This document shows positions 1 through 8,573 of a stretch of 64,000 bases of DNA, piece after piece. The stretch lies in NCBI GenBank assembly GCA_040219085.1, contig JAVJTC010000033.1:1-64000 (forward strand), read 5' to 3'. Within the stretch, counting starts at the first letter, position 1; each line of letters opens with the position of its first letter. The notes beneath the pieces were generated by a model that ran no database searches, had not been told where the DNA came from, and saw only the letters and a list, made by a program, of their open reading frames with translations. The translations under genes were made by a program, and so were the position numbers. Source of the stretch: Acidimicrobiales bacterium. Lineage in GTDB: Bacteria > Actinomycetota > Acidimicrobiia > Acidimicrobiales > JAVJTC01.

Positions 1-56
1 ACTCGGCGACCTCGTCGGCCAGTCGTCGAAGCCTCCGGGCGATGCCGACCCGGCTG
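1..56. repeat. 56-bp exact inverted repeat, left arm
   Basis: Bases 1-56 are the exact reverse complement of 265-320, which lies inside the vapB-like gene. The match stops at base 57, and base 1 is the window edge. A perfect fragment of a coding sequence, inverted and beginning exactly at the edge, is more typical of a contig-end artefact or fold-back chimera than of a biological repeat. A true inverted partial duplication of vapB cannot be excluded without the upstream sequence. Confidence 0.9.
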
Positions 57-100
57 AGAGCGCACGGCACCCGACGGTGTCCACCGCCGATGTCCGGCCG

Positions 101-128
101 TTGTCTAGAAATCCGCCAGCGGTATAGA
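101..128 (+). promoter_or_regulatory. Probable promoter of the vapBC pair
   Basis: TTGTCT (101-106) and TATAGA (123-128) are spaced by 16 bases, which fits a housekeeping -35/-10 pair. The ATG of the antitoxin starts 9 bases after the -10 element, so the transcript would be leaderless or nearly so. No Shine-Dalgarno sequence is visible in the short gap. This is inferred from sequence only. Confidence 0.5.
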
Positions 129-136
129 CTATCGAG

Positions 137-388
137 ATGGCGTTGAGCATCAAGGACGAAGAGGCCGACCGGCTCGCCCGGGAGTTGGCCGCAGCCACCG
201 GCGAGACGCTCACCGATGCTGTGACCGTCGCCCTACGTGAACGCCTGGACCGCGAGCGGAGCCGCAGCCGGGTCGGCATCGCCCGGAGGCTTCGACGACT
301 GGCCGACGAGGTCGCCGAGTTGGAGGTCGTCGACGGGCGGGCCGCCGATGAGATCATCGGCTACGACGATGCAGGGCTCCCCACGTGA
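137..388 (+). CDS. vapB: VapB-type antitoxin
   Basis: This 83-residue protein resembles the short VapB antitoxins of the PSK/Rv0623 type. It opens with [20 protein letters not shown], followed by a TGETLTDAV segment and an Arg/Glu-rich stretch ([12 protein letters not shown]). The N-terminus probably forms the DNA-binding part and the C-terminal tail wraps the toxin. Its stop overlaps the GTG start of the PIN-domain gene by four bases (GTGA), the usual translational coupling of toxin-antitoxin pairs. Expected role: neutralise the toxin and repress its own promoter. A 56-bp piece of this gene is repeated in inverted orientation at the window start. Confidence 0.85.
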   Translation: MALSIKDEEADRLARELAAATGETLTDAVTVALRERLDRERSRSRVGIARRLRRLADEVAELEVVDGRAADEIIGYDDAGLPT

Positions 389-792
389 CCGCGGTAGTGG
401 TCGACACATCCGCCGCGGTGGCAATCATCAATGATGAGCCCGGCGGTGAGGACCTCGCGCTGCTGCTGGAGGGTGCCGGCGAACGGATCATGTCCGCAGC
501 CGGTCTCGTCGAGCTGGGGATCGTGCTCGAGGCGCGCTTCGGAGTGCCGGGGGCAGCGCTTGCCGACCGATTCGTACGCGATGGCGAGATCGACGTCGTC
601 CCGGTGGACAGGCGGGTCGCCGAGGCGGCTCTGGCCGGCTGGCGGCGCTTTGGAAAGGGCCGTCATCGGGCTGCCTTGAACTTCGGCGACTGCTTCACCT
701 ACGGACTCGCGGTCGACGCCGACGCTGCAGTCATGTGCGTGGGCGACGACTTCGCCGCCACCGACATCGAGGTCATCCGGCCGACGGGGTAG
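385..792 (+). CDS. vapC: VapC-type PIN-domain ribonuclease toxin
   Basis: This 135-residue single PIN domain starts [16 protein letters not shown], where the first acidic residue (Asp in VDTS) is conserved. A glutamate follows in the [17 protein letters not shown] segment, and the C-terminal acidic cluster lies in [11 protein letters not shown] and [11 protein letters not shown]. These fit the Mg-dependent RNase site of the family. The start is GTG, overlapping the antitoxin stop. VapC toxins cleave tRNA or rRNA when released from VapB. The specific target here cannot be read from the sequence. Confidence 0.88.
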   Translation: MTAVVVDTSAAVAIINDEPGGEDLALLLEGAGERIMSAAGLVELGIVLEARFGVPGAALADRFVRDGEIDVVPVDRRVAEAALAGWRRFGKGRHRAALNFGDCFTYGLAVDADAAVMCVGDDFAATDIEVIRPTG

Positions 793-813
793 CACCAGTC
801 GGCGGCGCCCGCC

Positions 814-1443
814 TCAGTAGAGGCCGTTGCGGTAGTCCTCGGCCAGGGCGGCGTCGGCCTCGGCGACGAAGTCGTCGTCGAGCGCGAGCTGGTCGGCGAT
901 CACCCGACCGATCGACGGCACAGCGGAGCGGTCGACGTGACGCCCGGGGTCCCAGAGTTTCGAACGGATGAGAGCCTTGCCGCAGTGCAGGAAGGCCTCG
1001 GTCACCGTGACCACCATCGCCAGCTTCGGCTCGCGACCGTTGACGGAGAGAGTTCTCAACAGCTCGGGGTCGGTCGTCAGCGTCGCTGTCCCGTTCACCC
1101 TCAGCGTCTCGGTCAGACCGGGCACGACGAACAACAGACCCACCGATGGATTCGCTATGACATTGGCGAACGTGTCGGTGCGGTTGTTGCCCGGCCGGTC
1201 CGGGATGACGATCGTCGTGTCGTCCAGCACGGCCACGAACCCCGCCGGATCGCCCTTCGGACTCACGTCGCCGCGACCGTCGACGGACTGCGTTCCGATC
1301 AACACCAACGGCGACAGCGCGATGAACCGCCGGGAGTGCTCATCGAGGGTCGGGCGGGTCTTCGCCACCGCCACCTCGACCGGTTCGGGGATCACCTCCC
1401 GTAGTTGGGCGAGCGTCGTGATGCGGTGGGCGTCGTCGGCCAT
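814..1443 (-). CDS. PPOX-fold flavin-binding family protein (MSMEG_1061-like)
   Basis: This 209-residue protein resembles the pyridoxamine 5'-phosphate oxidase-like split-barrel family. The core (residues about 40-120) contains RFIALSPLVLIGTQS, DVSPKGDPAGFV and IPDRPGNNRTDTFANV. The family binds FMN or deazaflavin F420, but the substrate is unknown. It stands alone, divergent from the beta-propeller gene that follows. The length is normal and there is no signal peptide, so it is probably cytoplasmic. Annotation as PdxH itself is unlikely because the PLP-binding C-terminal segment of PdxH is absent. Confidence 0.75.
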   Translation of the reverse strand: MADDAHRITTLAQLREVIPEPVEVAVAKTRPTLDEHSRRFIALSPLVLIGTQSVDGRGDVSPKGDPAGFVAVLDDTTIVIPDRPGNNRTDTFANVIANPSVGLLFVVPGLTETLRVNGTATLTTDPELLRTLSVNGREPKLAMVVTVTEAFLHCGKALIRSKLWDPGRHVDRSAVPSIGRVIADQLALDDDFVAEADAALAEDYRNGLY

Positions 1444-1513
1444 CGCCCCAGCATGACACCCGCTGCGCCCGATGGCGCGAGGATGGGACCCGGCCGACCA
1501 GGGGGACCGTCAG

Positions 1514-2503
1514 ATGCGCACCTTCGCGAGCGAACCGCACTTCATCACAGGGCTCTACAACTCCGAGGATCTCGCGCCGATCCCGGACACCAGGTGGATG
1601 ATCGCCAGCGGGATGGACAGCATCGGTCATCCGGCCGGACACCTCTACATGGTCGACGTCGACGCCAAGACCGCGAGCGAGGTGTTCCCGGAGCGAACCG
1701 CCTGGGAGCCCGACGTCGCGACCTACGGCGACGTCGCTCGCCCCGACATCGACACGTTCTGCGGCCACGGTGTCGCCCTGCGGCCCGGCGCCGACGGTAC
1801 CCACACCCTCTACGTGGTCAACCATGGCGGCCGCGAGTCGATCGAGGTCTTCACCGTGGACGCTTCCGGCGACGGTGAGCCCACGCTCACCTGGGTCGGC
1901 GCTGTCATTCAGGACACCGGCGTGTGGGGCAACGCTGTCGCCCCGCTGCCCGACGGCGGGATCGTCGTCACCAACTACCTGGACCTGGGTGACCCGACCG
2001 CGGCCGACAAGGTCCTCGCCGGCGAGGTGACCGGGAACCTCAAGGAGTGGCACACGGGGGAGGGGTGGACCGACGTTCCCGGCAGCGAGATCTGCGCCCC
2101 CAACGGCGTCGAGGTCTCCCCGGACGGCCGGTGGTACTTCGTGTGCTCGTGGTCGCCCAAGCAGTTCGCCCGTATCTCGCGTGGGATGGAGCCGGTCCAG
2201 CGCGACGTCATCGACGTCGACTTCCTCGCCGACAACGTCAAGTGGAGCGCGGATGACACCCTGCTCGTCGCCGGGCAGCGCAGCACCGCCGAAGAGGTAT
2301 TCCTGACCTACACCGACATCGATATCGGCAACTTCCCGGTTGCTGTCGTCGAGATCGACCCGGAGACGCTCGCGGTGCGCGACCTTGTCCGTCTCGAGCA
2401 CGAGATCTTCGGATGCGCATCGACGGGGATCTACGTGGGCGACGACCTCTGGGTCGGCTCGGCCCGTTCGGACCGCATCGCCTGGTTCACCCCGGCGCCC
2501 TGA
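1514..2503 (+). CDS. SMP-30/paraoxonase-like beta-propeller protein
   Basis: The ATG at 1514 is preferred over an in-frame ATG at 1472 because AGGGGGA lies about 7 bases upstream. The product is 329 residues with repeated blade-like segments such as HGVALRPGADGTHTLYVVNH, GNAVAPLPDGGIVVTNYLD and APNGVEVSPDGRWYFVCSW. These resemble the six-bladed lactonase, SMP-30 and paraoxonase superfamily, in which Asn/Asp/Glu in the central channel hold calcium. No signal peptide is evident. Lactonase or esterase activity is possible, but the substrate is not predictable. The gene is monocistronic, followed by a lipoprotein gene with its own ribosome site. Confidence 0.6.
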   Translation: MRTFASEPHFITGLYNSEDLAPIPDTRWMIASGMDSIGHPAGHLYMVDVDAKTASEVFPERTAWEPDVATYGDVARPDIDTFCGHGVALRPGADGTHTLYVVNHGGRESIEVFTVDASGDGEPTLTWVGAVIQDTGVWGNAVAPLPDGGIVVTNYLDLGDPTAADKVLAGEVTGNLKEWHTGEGWTDVPGSEICAPNGVEVSPDGRWYFVCSWSPKQFARISRGMEPVQRDVIDVDFLADNVKWSADDTLLVAGQRSTAEEVFLTYTDIDIGNFPVAVVEIDPETLAVRDLVRLEHEIFGCASTGIYVGDDLWVGSARSDRIAWFTPAP

Positions 2504-2591
2504 ATGCTCGGGGTCGTCGCCCGAGCGGTTCGGCGCTGAGCCGTCCGCCCACGCGTTAGTGTCTGGCTCCGCTCGGGTTGGGAGTCGAATC

Positions 2592-3989
2592 GTGCTGAAG
2601 TTCCGTGTTGTGGCGTTGCTGGTGGTGGCCGCGTTGATCGCCGCCGCATGTGGTGGTGGCGGCGACGAGTCGGCCGATGAGGCCACGCCGACGCCCACCG
2701 AGGAGTCGACCCCGGAGCCGACCCCCGAGCCCACCCCCGAACCGACGCCCGAGCCCACGGAGGAGCCGACCCCCGAGCCCACCCCCGAACCGACGCCCGA
2801 GCCCGAGCCGCTGTGGTGGGACCTGCTCGAAGTCGGCTCCTGCTTCGACGACCCGTTGGACTTCGACTACGGAGCGCAGATCATCGAACCTGTCGACTGC
2901 GCCCAGCTCCATGACAACGAGATCTTCCACACGGTCGAATACCCGGCCGATTCGGACACCTTCCCCGGCCTCGACGTCCTGTTCGAGTACGCCGACGAGG
3001 ACGTGTGCGTGGACCCCTACGAGGAGTTCACCGGCTTCACGCTCGAGGAACAGCCGATTCCCTACTTCTCCATCGTCCCCAACGAGGAGACGTGGCCCGC
3101 TGGTGACCGCCGCATCACGTGCGCCGTCTACGAGGTGGAGGGACTCATCGGTTCGGTCGCCAGCGCCGGACTGTCGGCTCCCGAGTTGGTCGCTCTCTAC
3201 GTCGCCCGGGTCGACGACCAGGTGGACCTCTTCCTGGCGGTCCCCGGTCAGGAACCTGTCAACATCACCAACACCCCCGAAGAGGAGGACAACGTCCCGC
3301 CGTCGGTCTCCGAGGCCAGCCTCGCCGTGTTCGGTCGTGCGTTCGACGAGGAGGGCACCGACACCGACATCTGGTCGATCGACCTGCTCACCGGTGAGCA
3401 GACCAACATCTTGGACTCGACCGCGGATGAGGCGATCCCGAGGATTCGCAACGACGGCAGCCGCATCGCCTACATCTCCGACGAGGGCACCGACGAGTAC
3501 GACGTCTGGTCGATGAATCCGGACGGGTCGGACCGCGTGCGGCTGACCGACAACCCCGACCGGGACTCCAACCCCAACTGGTCGCCCGACGGCTCACAGA
3601 TCGTCTACCGGGCCCGTGTCGAGGGGAACTCCGACATCTGGATCATGAACGCCGACGGGTCGGACCCGCAGCGGCTGACCGACGACCCCGGCGGCGACTA
3701 CGACCCGGTCTTCTCGCCCGACGGGACGAAGATCGCCTTCACTTCGGACCGCACCGGGGACTTCGAGATCTGGGTGATGGACCTCGACGGGTCGAACCAG
3801 ACGAACCTGACCAACCACCCCGCAGACGACGAGCACCCGAACTGGACGTCGGACTCCAACGGCATCGGATTCACCTCCGACCGCTGGAGCACCAGCCTCT
3901 GGCTCATGCGCGCCGACGGATCGGACCAGACCCTGTTCCTACCGCAGCCCCTCGCGGGATACGGCGTCTTCAGCGGACCGCTTCCCTGA
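2592..3989 (+). CDS. Lipoprotein with septum-formation-like domain and TolB-like beta-propeller
   Basis: The GTG at 2592 follows a GGGAG motif and gives a lipoprotein signal: a hydrophobic run, then LIAAAC with lipid-attachment Cys20. A Pro/Glu/Thr-rich linker (residues about 32-68, TPEP repeats) follows, likely spanning the wall. Next is a domain with paired cysteines (GSCFDDP, EPVDCAQLHDNEIFHTVEYP) resembling the actinobacterial septum-formation domain. The C-terminal half carries four or five PD40 repeats, for example IWIMNADGSDPQRLTDDPG and WSPDGSQIVY. It is probably an extracytoplasmic binding or scaffold protein. Its last 20 bases overlap the convergent nuclease gene. Confidence 0.8.
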   Translation: MLKFRVVALLVVAALIAAACGGGGDESADEATPTPTEESTPEPTPEPTPEPTPEPTEEPTPEPTPEPTPEPEPLWWDLLEVGSCFDDPLDFDYGAQIIEPVDCAQLHDNEIFHTVEYPADSDTFPGLDVLFEYADEDVCVDPYEEFTGFTLEEQPIPYFSIVPNEETWPAGDRRITCAVYEVEGLIGSVASAGLSAPELVALYVARVDDQVDLFLAVPGQEPVNITNTPEEEDNVPPSVSEASLAVFGRAFDEEGTDTDIWSIDLLTGEQTNILDSTADEAIPRIRNDGSRIAYISDEGTDEYDVWSMNPDGSDRVRLTDNPDRDSNPNWSPDGSQIVYRARVEGNSDIWIMNADGSDPQRLTDDPGGDYDPVFSPDGTKIAFTSDRTGDFEIWVMDLDGSNQTNLTNHPADDEHPNWTSDSNGIGFTSDRWSTSLWLMRADGSDQTLFLPQPLAGYGVFSGPLP

Positions 3990-4938
3990 GGCCCGGGTGC
4001 CGGGGGCACCCCGACGCAGGCTCCAGCAGTTCCTCTGTGGGTATGAGGTAGCGGCGGCGGAACTCGTCCACCCAACCGTCGTCGGTGGACCAGCCGACGA
4101 AGTCGACGAACCGCTCCAGGGTGAACGCGGCGAACGTGGAGCGGTCGCGCAGCCGGCTCTGGTAGTCGAGGGCCGTCGCTGCGCAGACTTCATTGCCCGC
4201 CGGGTGCAGTAGCACGAACAGGCCGCTGTCCCAGCCGTCGTCGGCCGCCAGCATGGACAGGGCCAGCAGGTGGTCCAGCCACATCTGCTGGAGCGGTTGG
4301 TGGCGCAGGAGCGCGTCGGCGGGATCGTCGAACACGCGCGAGCGGAGAGCCACCTCGTCGTAGCGGTCCTTGTGCTGCGCCGCCTTCCCGGCGAGGTCCT
4401 CGTGGTACTTCACCTCGATGCCGATGAAGCCGCGACCGCCGTCGGGGGTCGAGTGGTGCACGAACACGTCGAACGCGGACCGGTTGGCGAGATACCGGGC
4501 GTCGCCGCGTCCCGGAGACCACTCGAAGTCCAACCTCGCCACGCGGTGAACTCGCCCGGGAAAGGCCCTGGCGAAGACAGCGGACGCCGCGTCCAGGTCC
4601 GCAGATAACTCGCCGAAAAGGTTGAAGCACAGCGGTTGGGACGACAGCAGGTTGTCGAAGATGCGGGGCTTGCCGAACAGCTTCCCCCGGGCCCGCTGTG
4701 GGTCGAGCACCTCGTGGCGCACGACGTCACGGATCTGAGGCGTGAGGTAGTTGGCGAGGGTCTCGCGGGCGTAGGGCATCGGGAGGCGTGATCCCAGCGG
4801 GCGCCCCCGGTTGTCACCACAAGGAAGCCCGGCGGCCTCGCGCCACAGAGCCTGCCGCAGCCGCAGCTCGGCCTGGAAGTCCGAGTCGGTCCGCACGGCC
4901 ACATGGTGAGCTACGAGAAGAGCCGGGTCGATCGTCAC
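3970..4938 (-). CDS. PGN_0703-type putative PD-(D/E)XK endonuclease
   Basis: This 322-residue protein resembles the PGN_0703 family of putative restriction-like endonucleases. The likely catalytic residues are Asp157 in SAFDVFVHH and Glu175/Lys177 in GIEVKY, the order expected for a PD-(D/E)XK fold. The preceding region contains RQALWREAAGLPCGDNRG and LDPQRARGKLFGKPRIFDNL, which may contact DNA or partners. It is the last gene of a three-gene operon. Its GTG start overlaps the XRE-like gene by four bases (GTGA). The family is annotated as putative nuclease, with no activity demonstrated that I know of. A defence or genome-maintenance role is inference. Confidence 0.75.
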   Translation of the reverse strand: MTIDPALLVAHHVAVRTDSDFQAELRLRQALWREAAGLPCGDNRGRPLGSRLPMPYARETLANYLTPQIRDVVRHEVLDPQRARGKLFGKPRIFDNLLSSQPLCFNLFGELSADLDAASAVFARAFPGRVHRVARLDFEWSPGRGDARYLANRSAFDVFVHHSTPDGGRGFIGIEVKYHEDLAGKAAQHKDRYDEVALRSRVFDDPADALLRHQPLQQMWLDHLLALSMLAADDGWDSGLFVLLHPAGNEVCAATALDYQSRLRDRSTFAAFTLERFVDFVGWSTDDGWVDEFRRRYLIPTEELLEPASGCPRHPGLREAVR

Positions 4939-5315
4939 GGCTCATCATCGTCGTCGGAGAGTTCCATCATGCGTAGGGCCAACAGGCCTTCTGCGAACGG
5001 TCGGCCCGATGCGAACGGTCGCAGCTGCGTGTCGAGTCGTTCGATCTGCACGAGGTCGAGGCCGGGATGGTCGACGACGATGACCAGCACCGGTTCCGGA
5101 AGTTCGTTGAGCGGCACGGCGCCGGACTCGGCTGCGTCGACGACGGCCGGGTCCAGCCCGTGCGCCGACGCGAAGTCGCTCTGGTTCACGCCTTCGTGGC
5201 CGCGGGCGGTCAACGCCGTAGCGGCGGCAACGGGGTGACGTGCCCCCTCGTGGGCGAGGCGGACGGCGACCCTCTCGAGCAGGCCCATGAGATCAGCCGG
5301 CTCGTCGTCGCTCAT
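4935..5315 (-). CDS. Small XRE-like helix-turn-helix protein
   Basis: This 126-residue protein is encoded between the sigma-like gene and the nuclease, with 4-base overlaps on both sides. The middle segment (ALTARGHEGVNQSDFASAHG, then LDPAVVDAAESGAVPLNELP) has the spacing of an XRE-type helix-turn-helix. The C-terminal half (VLVIVVDHPGLDLVQIERLD) is unlike common regulators and ends in an acidic tail (SDDDDEP). It could repress the operon, or bind and control the neighbouring nuclease. The ATG at 5315 is chosen from the ATGA overlap with the upstream stop. The assignment rests on pattern only. Confidence 0.6.
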   Translation of the reverse strand: MSDDEPADLMGLLERVAVRLAHEGARHPVAAATALTARGHEGVNQSDFASAHGLDPAVVDAAESGAVPLNELPEPVLVIVVDHPGLDLVQIERLDTQLRPFASGRPFAEGLLALRMMELSDDDDEP

Positions 5316-6316
5316 GTCTTCAGTATCGCCAGACTCCGCAGCTCTGTGAACCTCTCGTCTTCGCGGGCCAGGTGTTCCAGTCCCTGACGGACCCGCTGGC
5401 TGATCTTTCGGACGTTGGCCGACGACAGGCCGGTCATGGCGGCCACGGTGTTGGCGGGGGAGTGGTCGTCGTTGGACTGTTGGATGACGTACTGACGCCA
5501 CACCTCGCGGTCGCGTTCGCTCGCGACGACTTCGAGGGCACGGTCGACGAGTGCGATTCGTTCGTCGTTCGCACGGGCGATGTCCCATGTGTCGCCTGTA
5601 CCGCGGCGATGTGACACCGGACCGTCCGGCTCGGGGATCTGCCCGAGGGTCTCGTCGTCCACCGGCACGCGGGCATGACCGATCCGGGCGACAATGAGCT
5701 GACGGATCGCCTTCTCGGCCCACACCCACGGCAGCGCGCCACCGTCGGGTCGCCACGACGACGCCTTCTCGAATATGACGTCGAGGGCGACCTCCCCGAC
5801 GATGTCGGTCACTTCCCGGTGGTCGTCGGCGATGTGGGCCTGGCCGATGCCCCGCAGGACTCGACGTACCGTCGCGGCGATGCGTGCGCCGTGATGGTCG
5901 ATCAGCGTCGTCACGAAGGCGATGTCGCCTCCGGCGAGGTGTGCCATGACCACTGCGATGTCGCCGGGGTCCTGCGATCCCACGTGGCTCTGCGACGCCG
6001 TGTCGGGACCGCAGGTCGCCCGGGATCCACCCGAGACGCCCTCCGGACCCGACACCACGTCATCCACCGTGGTCTCGACCAGTTCCCGTGCGCCACCAAC
6101 CCAACCGGCGGCCCGGTCGAACACCTCGACGGCCACGTCGGCCACGAGACGGTTGCCGGCGCCGGCGAGGTCTGCGCCGCGCGTCGCGGCGAGGCCCCGG
6201 ACGTCGGCACCGAACCTCTCGGCGAAGGTGACGATGAAGGCGCGGTCGCCCGCTGCCATGGCGGCCACGCACCGGGCGAGTTCCTCCTCGTCCATGTCGA
6301 TCTCGAACTCTTCCAT
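5312..6316 (-). CDS. Sigma-70-like protein with duplicated region-2-like segment
   Basis: The ATG at 6316 is preceded by AGAGAGGA at good spacing and gives 334 residues. The C-terminal part (about 265-325) looks like sigma region 4: DERIALVDRALEVVASERDR, then NTVAAMTGLSSANVRKISQR. Upstream, two segments resemble one another and sigma region 2. Residues about 13-75 contain MAAGDRAFIVTFAERFGADV and ADVAVEVFDRAAGW. Residues about 120-195 contain HLAGGDIAFVTTLIDHHGAR and GEVALDVIFEKASSW. The first copy appears degenerate. It is probably a divergent ECF-like factor or DNA-binding regulator, and the first gene of the operon with the XRE-like protein and nuclease. Confidence 0.62.
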   Translation of the reverse strand: MEEFEIDMDEEELARCVAAMAAGDRAFIVTFAERFGADVRGLAATRGADLAGAGNRLVADVAVEVFDRAAGWVGGARELVETTVDDVVSGPEGVSGGSRATCGPDTASQSHVGSQDPGDIAVVMAHLAGGDIAFVTTLIDHHGARIAATVRRVLRGIGQAHIADDHREVTDIVGEVALDVIFEKASSWRPDGGALPWVWAEKAIRQLIVARIGHARVPVDDETLGQIPEPDGPVSHRRGTGDTWDIARANDERIALVDRALEVVASERDREVWRQYVIQQSNDDHSPANTVAAMTGLSSANVRKISQRVRQGLEHLAREDERFTELRSLAILKT

Positions 6317-6405
6317 TTCGGTCCTCTCTGTCGGACGAGCAGCGCCACCCCGACGCCGTGATCCTGATGATGACAGCGGGGTGTGACAGTTGGTGCGAAG
6401 GTAAA

Positions 6406-6430
6406 TACATGTCGTGTAATTACATCTATG
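6406..6430. promoter_or_regulatory. AT-rich palindromic element in divergent region
   Basis: An unusually AT-rich patch in the 6317-6504 gap contains the perfect palindrome TGTAATTACA (6415-6424). It is nested within ACAT...ATGT half-sites. It lies about 100 bases upstream of the sigma-like gene start and about 85 bases before the first diguanylate cyclase. It looks like a promoter with an operator for the sigma/XRE/nuclease operon. Nothing else was recognised in this gap. Confidence 0.45.
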
Positions 6431-6504
6431 TGGGCGAACGTCGGGTCTGGGAGGAAGCGAAGAGATTGCCTTGATACTCGCGCCGTCCATGCCGATGGAA
6501 CGAC

Positions 6505-8523
6505 ATGAGGTCCGCCCGTTCCGCCACGGGCCGATCGGCGACGGCGCCCATCTCCAGTCGGGCTGCTCTGCGTAGGTTCGTGCCACTCGCCGCGGTCATC
6601 GTCGTTCTCATCGCAGCCGCCGCGGTGTTCTTCCATCGCGTCGAGGTCGACAGTCGCGTCGACAGCGTCGCTTCCGACGAGGGCGCCGTCGTCGAGACGC
6701 TCGACTCGCTGGTCATCGGTGCGCTCAGCCCGGTGGTCACCGACCTCGGGGTGTTCGCGTCATTGCCGCCGTGGACCATGTCCATCGATGCCGAGGCGCG
6801 CGACGAGATGGTGACGAAACTGTTCGTCATCGCCTCGGACCGCAAGGGCCGCTACGACCAGGTCCGCTTTCTCGACGTGGACGGCCAGGAGCGGGTGCGT
6901 GTGGATCGCATCGACGGGGAGTCGGTGGTCGTCGCGGGGTCAGGTCTTCAGAACAAGGCCGACAGGTACTACTTCGTGGAGACCATGGCGCTCGACAGGG
7001 ACGAGGTGTTCATCTCACGGCTGGATCTGAACGTCGAGCGCGGGGAACTGGAGATCCCCTACCAGCCGATGATCCGCGCGGGCACACCGGTCTTCGATGC
7101 CGCCGGAGATCCGCTGGGCGTCGTCATCATCAACTTCGACGCGACCGGCCTGCTCGATCTCGTCGAGGACTTCGACCAGCGGGCCGACGGTGAGGTCGCT
7201 CTCGTCGACGGCGAGGGCTACTGGCTCGCGGCCCCCGACCCCGCGCTGGAGTGGGGGTGGATGACGGGAGCGACGGACACCACCTTCGCGGCAGTCAACC
7301 CCGACGAGTGGGCGGTCGCAGGCAGTGAGGGCGGCGGGCAGTTCGAGACGGATCTGGGCTTCGTGACGTTCAGCACCTTCGATCCGACCAACCGGCTCGC
7401 CGATGCTCTCGCTGAAGCCGACGGGGTGACCCTGGAGCCGGTGCGTTCACCATCGGGTCTCGGCACCTGGACGGTCGTTTCGGTCGTCCCGGCTTCGGAG
7501 ATGGGCGCCATCCGTGCCGATGTCGCGTGGACCGTGACCGCCGTGGCCGGGCCGGTCGGCCTGGTTCTGTTGCTGGCGGCCTGGTTCATCGCCCGGAGCC
7601 GCGTCCGCGACGAAGATGCCCGCCGTGAGCGCTCCCAGGCGGCGGCGGTCTTCGACGCGACATCGGAAGGCATCATCGTCACCACTCCCGAAGGGACCAC
7701 GACGAGGGTGAACCGTGCCTTCGAGGAGGTGACCGGGCTCGTCCACGGCGACGTCATCGGCGAGCGGCCGGAGGTGTTCGTTGCCGATGGTTCCTGGCTG
7801 GATTTCGCTGCTGTCGCCGGTGCCATCGCCACAGACGGCGAATGGCACGGCGACGCCTGGGTGCGCGGGACCGATGGCGAGCCGCGGCCCATATCGATCG
7901 CCGTGTCACCCATCACCGATGCCGACGGCACCGTGCAGAGCTACGTGGGAATCGTCAGCGACATCAGCTCACGCCACGTGCGTGAAGCGAGACTGCGCAA
8001 CCGTGCCTTTCGAGACGAGCTGACAGGCCTACCCAACCGCGCCGCGCTCGTCGACGCTCTCGATCTCGCCGCCGTGGTGGCGGGCGGCGAGACCGCCGGT
8101 GTCGGCGTCCTGTTCCTCGACCTCGACGGCTTCAAGGAGGTGAACGACAGCCTCGGGCATAAGGCCGGCGACGAGCTCCTCGTCGCGATGGGTGATCGAA
8201 TCCGCAGTGCGGTCCGTGACGCCGACATGCTCGCCCGCCTCGGTGGGGACGAGTTCGTCGTCCTGCTCGCCGACATCGCAGCTCCCGAGATGGCGGAGCG
8301 GGCCGCCGAGCGAATCATCGACGCCCTCGGCACACCCTTCGACCTGACTGCAGGCGCCGCTTGCGTGTCGGCCAGCATCGGTATTGCGATGGGGGTGGGG
8401 GAGGTGACCGATCCCGACGAGCTGCTCGACCGCGCGGATCGGGCGATGTACGAAGCGAAGAGGGCGGGCAGGGCCACCTACCGCTTCGACGCCGGCTCTC
8501 CCGGGGAGGACGTGGAGGTCTGA
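6505..8523 (+). CDS. Membrane sensor diguanylate cyclase (PAS-GGDEF), copy 1
   Basis: This 672-residue protein has a transmembrane helix near residues 25-45 and an extracytoplasmic sensor of about 290 residues resembling double-Cache domains. A second helix (about 345-365) leads to a PAS domain (about 380-490, FDATSEGIIVTTPEG) and a GGDEF domain. The active motif RLGGDEF is intact (GGDEF at 580-584). An RDAD inhibitory-site motif lies five residues before it, so it should make cyclic di-GMP under product feedback. No EAL domain is present. The neighbouring gene is a full-length paralogue starting 51 bases downstream. The signal sensed is unknown. Confidence 0.9.
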   Translation: MRSARSATGRSATAPISSRAALRRFVPLAAVIVVLIAAAAVFFHRVEVDSRVDSVASDEGAVVETLDSLVIGALSPVVTDLGVFASLPPWTMSIDAEARDEMVTKLFVIASDRKGRYDQVRFLDVDGQERVRVDRIDGESVVVAGSGLQNKADRYYFVETMALDRDEVFISRLDLNVERGELEIPYQPMIRAGTPVFDAAGDPLGVVIINFDATGLLDLVEDFDQRADGEVALVDGEGYWLAAPDPALEWGWMTGATDTTFAAVNPDEWAVAGSEGGGQFETDLGFVTFSTFDPTNRLADALAEADGVTLEPVRSPSGLGTWTVVSVVPASEMGAIRADVAWTVTAVAGPVGLVLLLAAWFIARSRVRDEDARRERSQAAAVFDATSEGIIVTTPEGTTTRVNRAFEEVTGLVHGDVIGERPEVFVADGSWLDFAAVAGAIATDGEWHGDAWVRGTDGEPRPISIAVSPITDADGTVQSYVGIVSDISSRHVREARLRNRAFRDELTGLPNRAALVDALDLAAVVAGGETAGVGVLFLDLDGFKEVNDSLGHKAGDELLVAMGDRIRSAVRDADMLARLGGDEFVVLLADIAAPEMAERAAERIIDALGTPFDLTAGAACVSASIGIAMGVGEVTDPDELLDRADRAMYEAKRAGRATYRFDAGSPGEDVEV

Positions 8524-8573
8524 CGCAGCCACGGGTCCGTTCGGCCCGCGGAAGCTCCGAACGGCAGTGACGG

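Noticed and set aside
2701-2800. Repetitive CCGAGCCCACCC-type sequence as a mobile or CRISPR-like repeat
   Set aside because: It encodes the TPEP linker of a lipoprotein in frame. Codon-level repetition of a proline-rich linker explains it.
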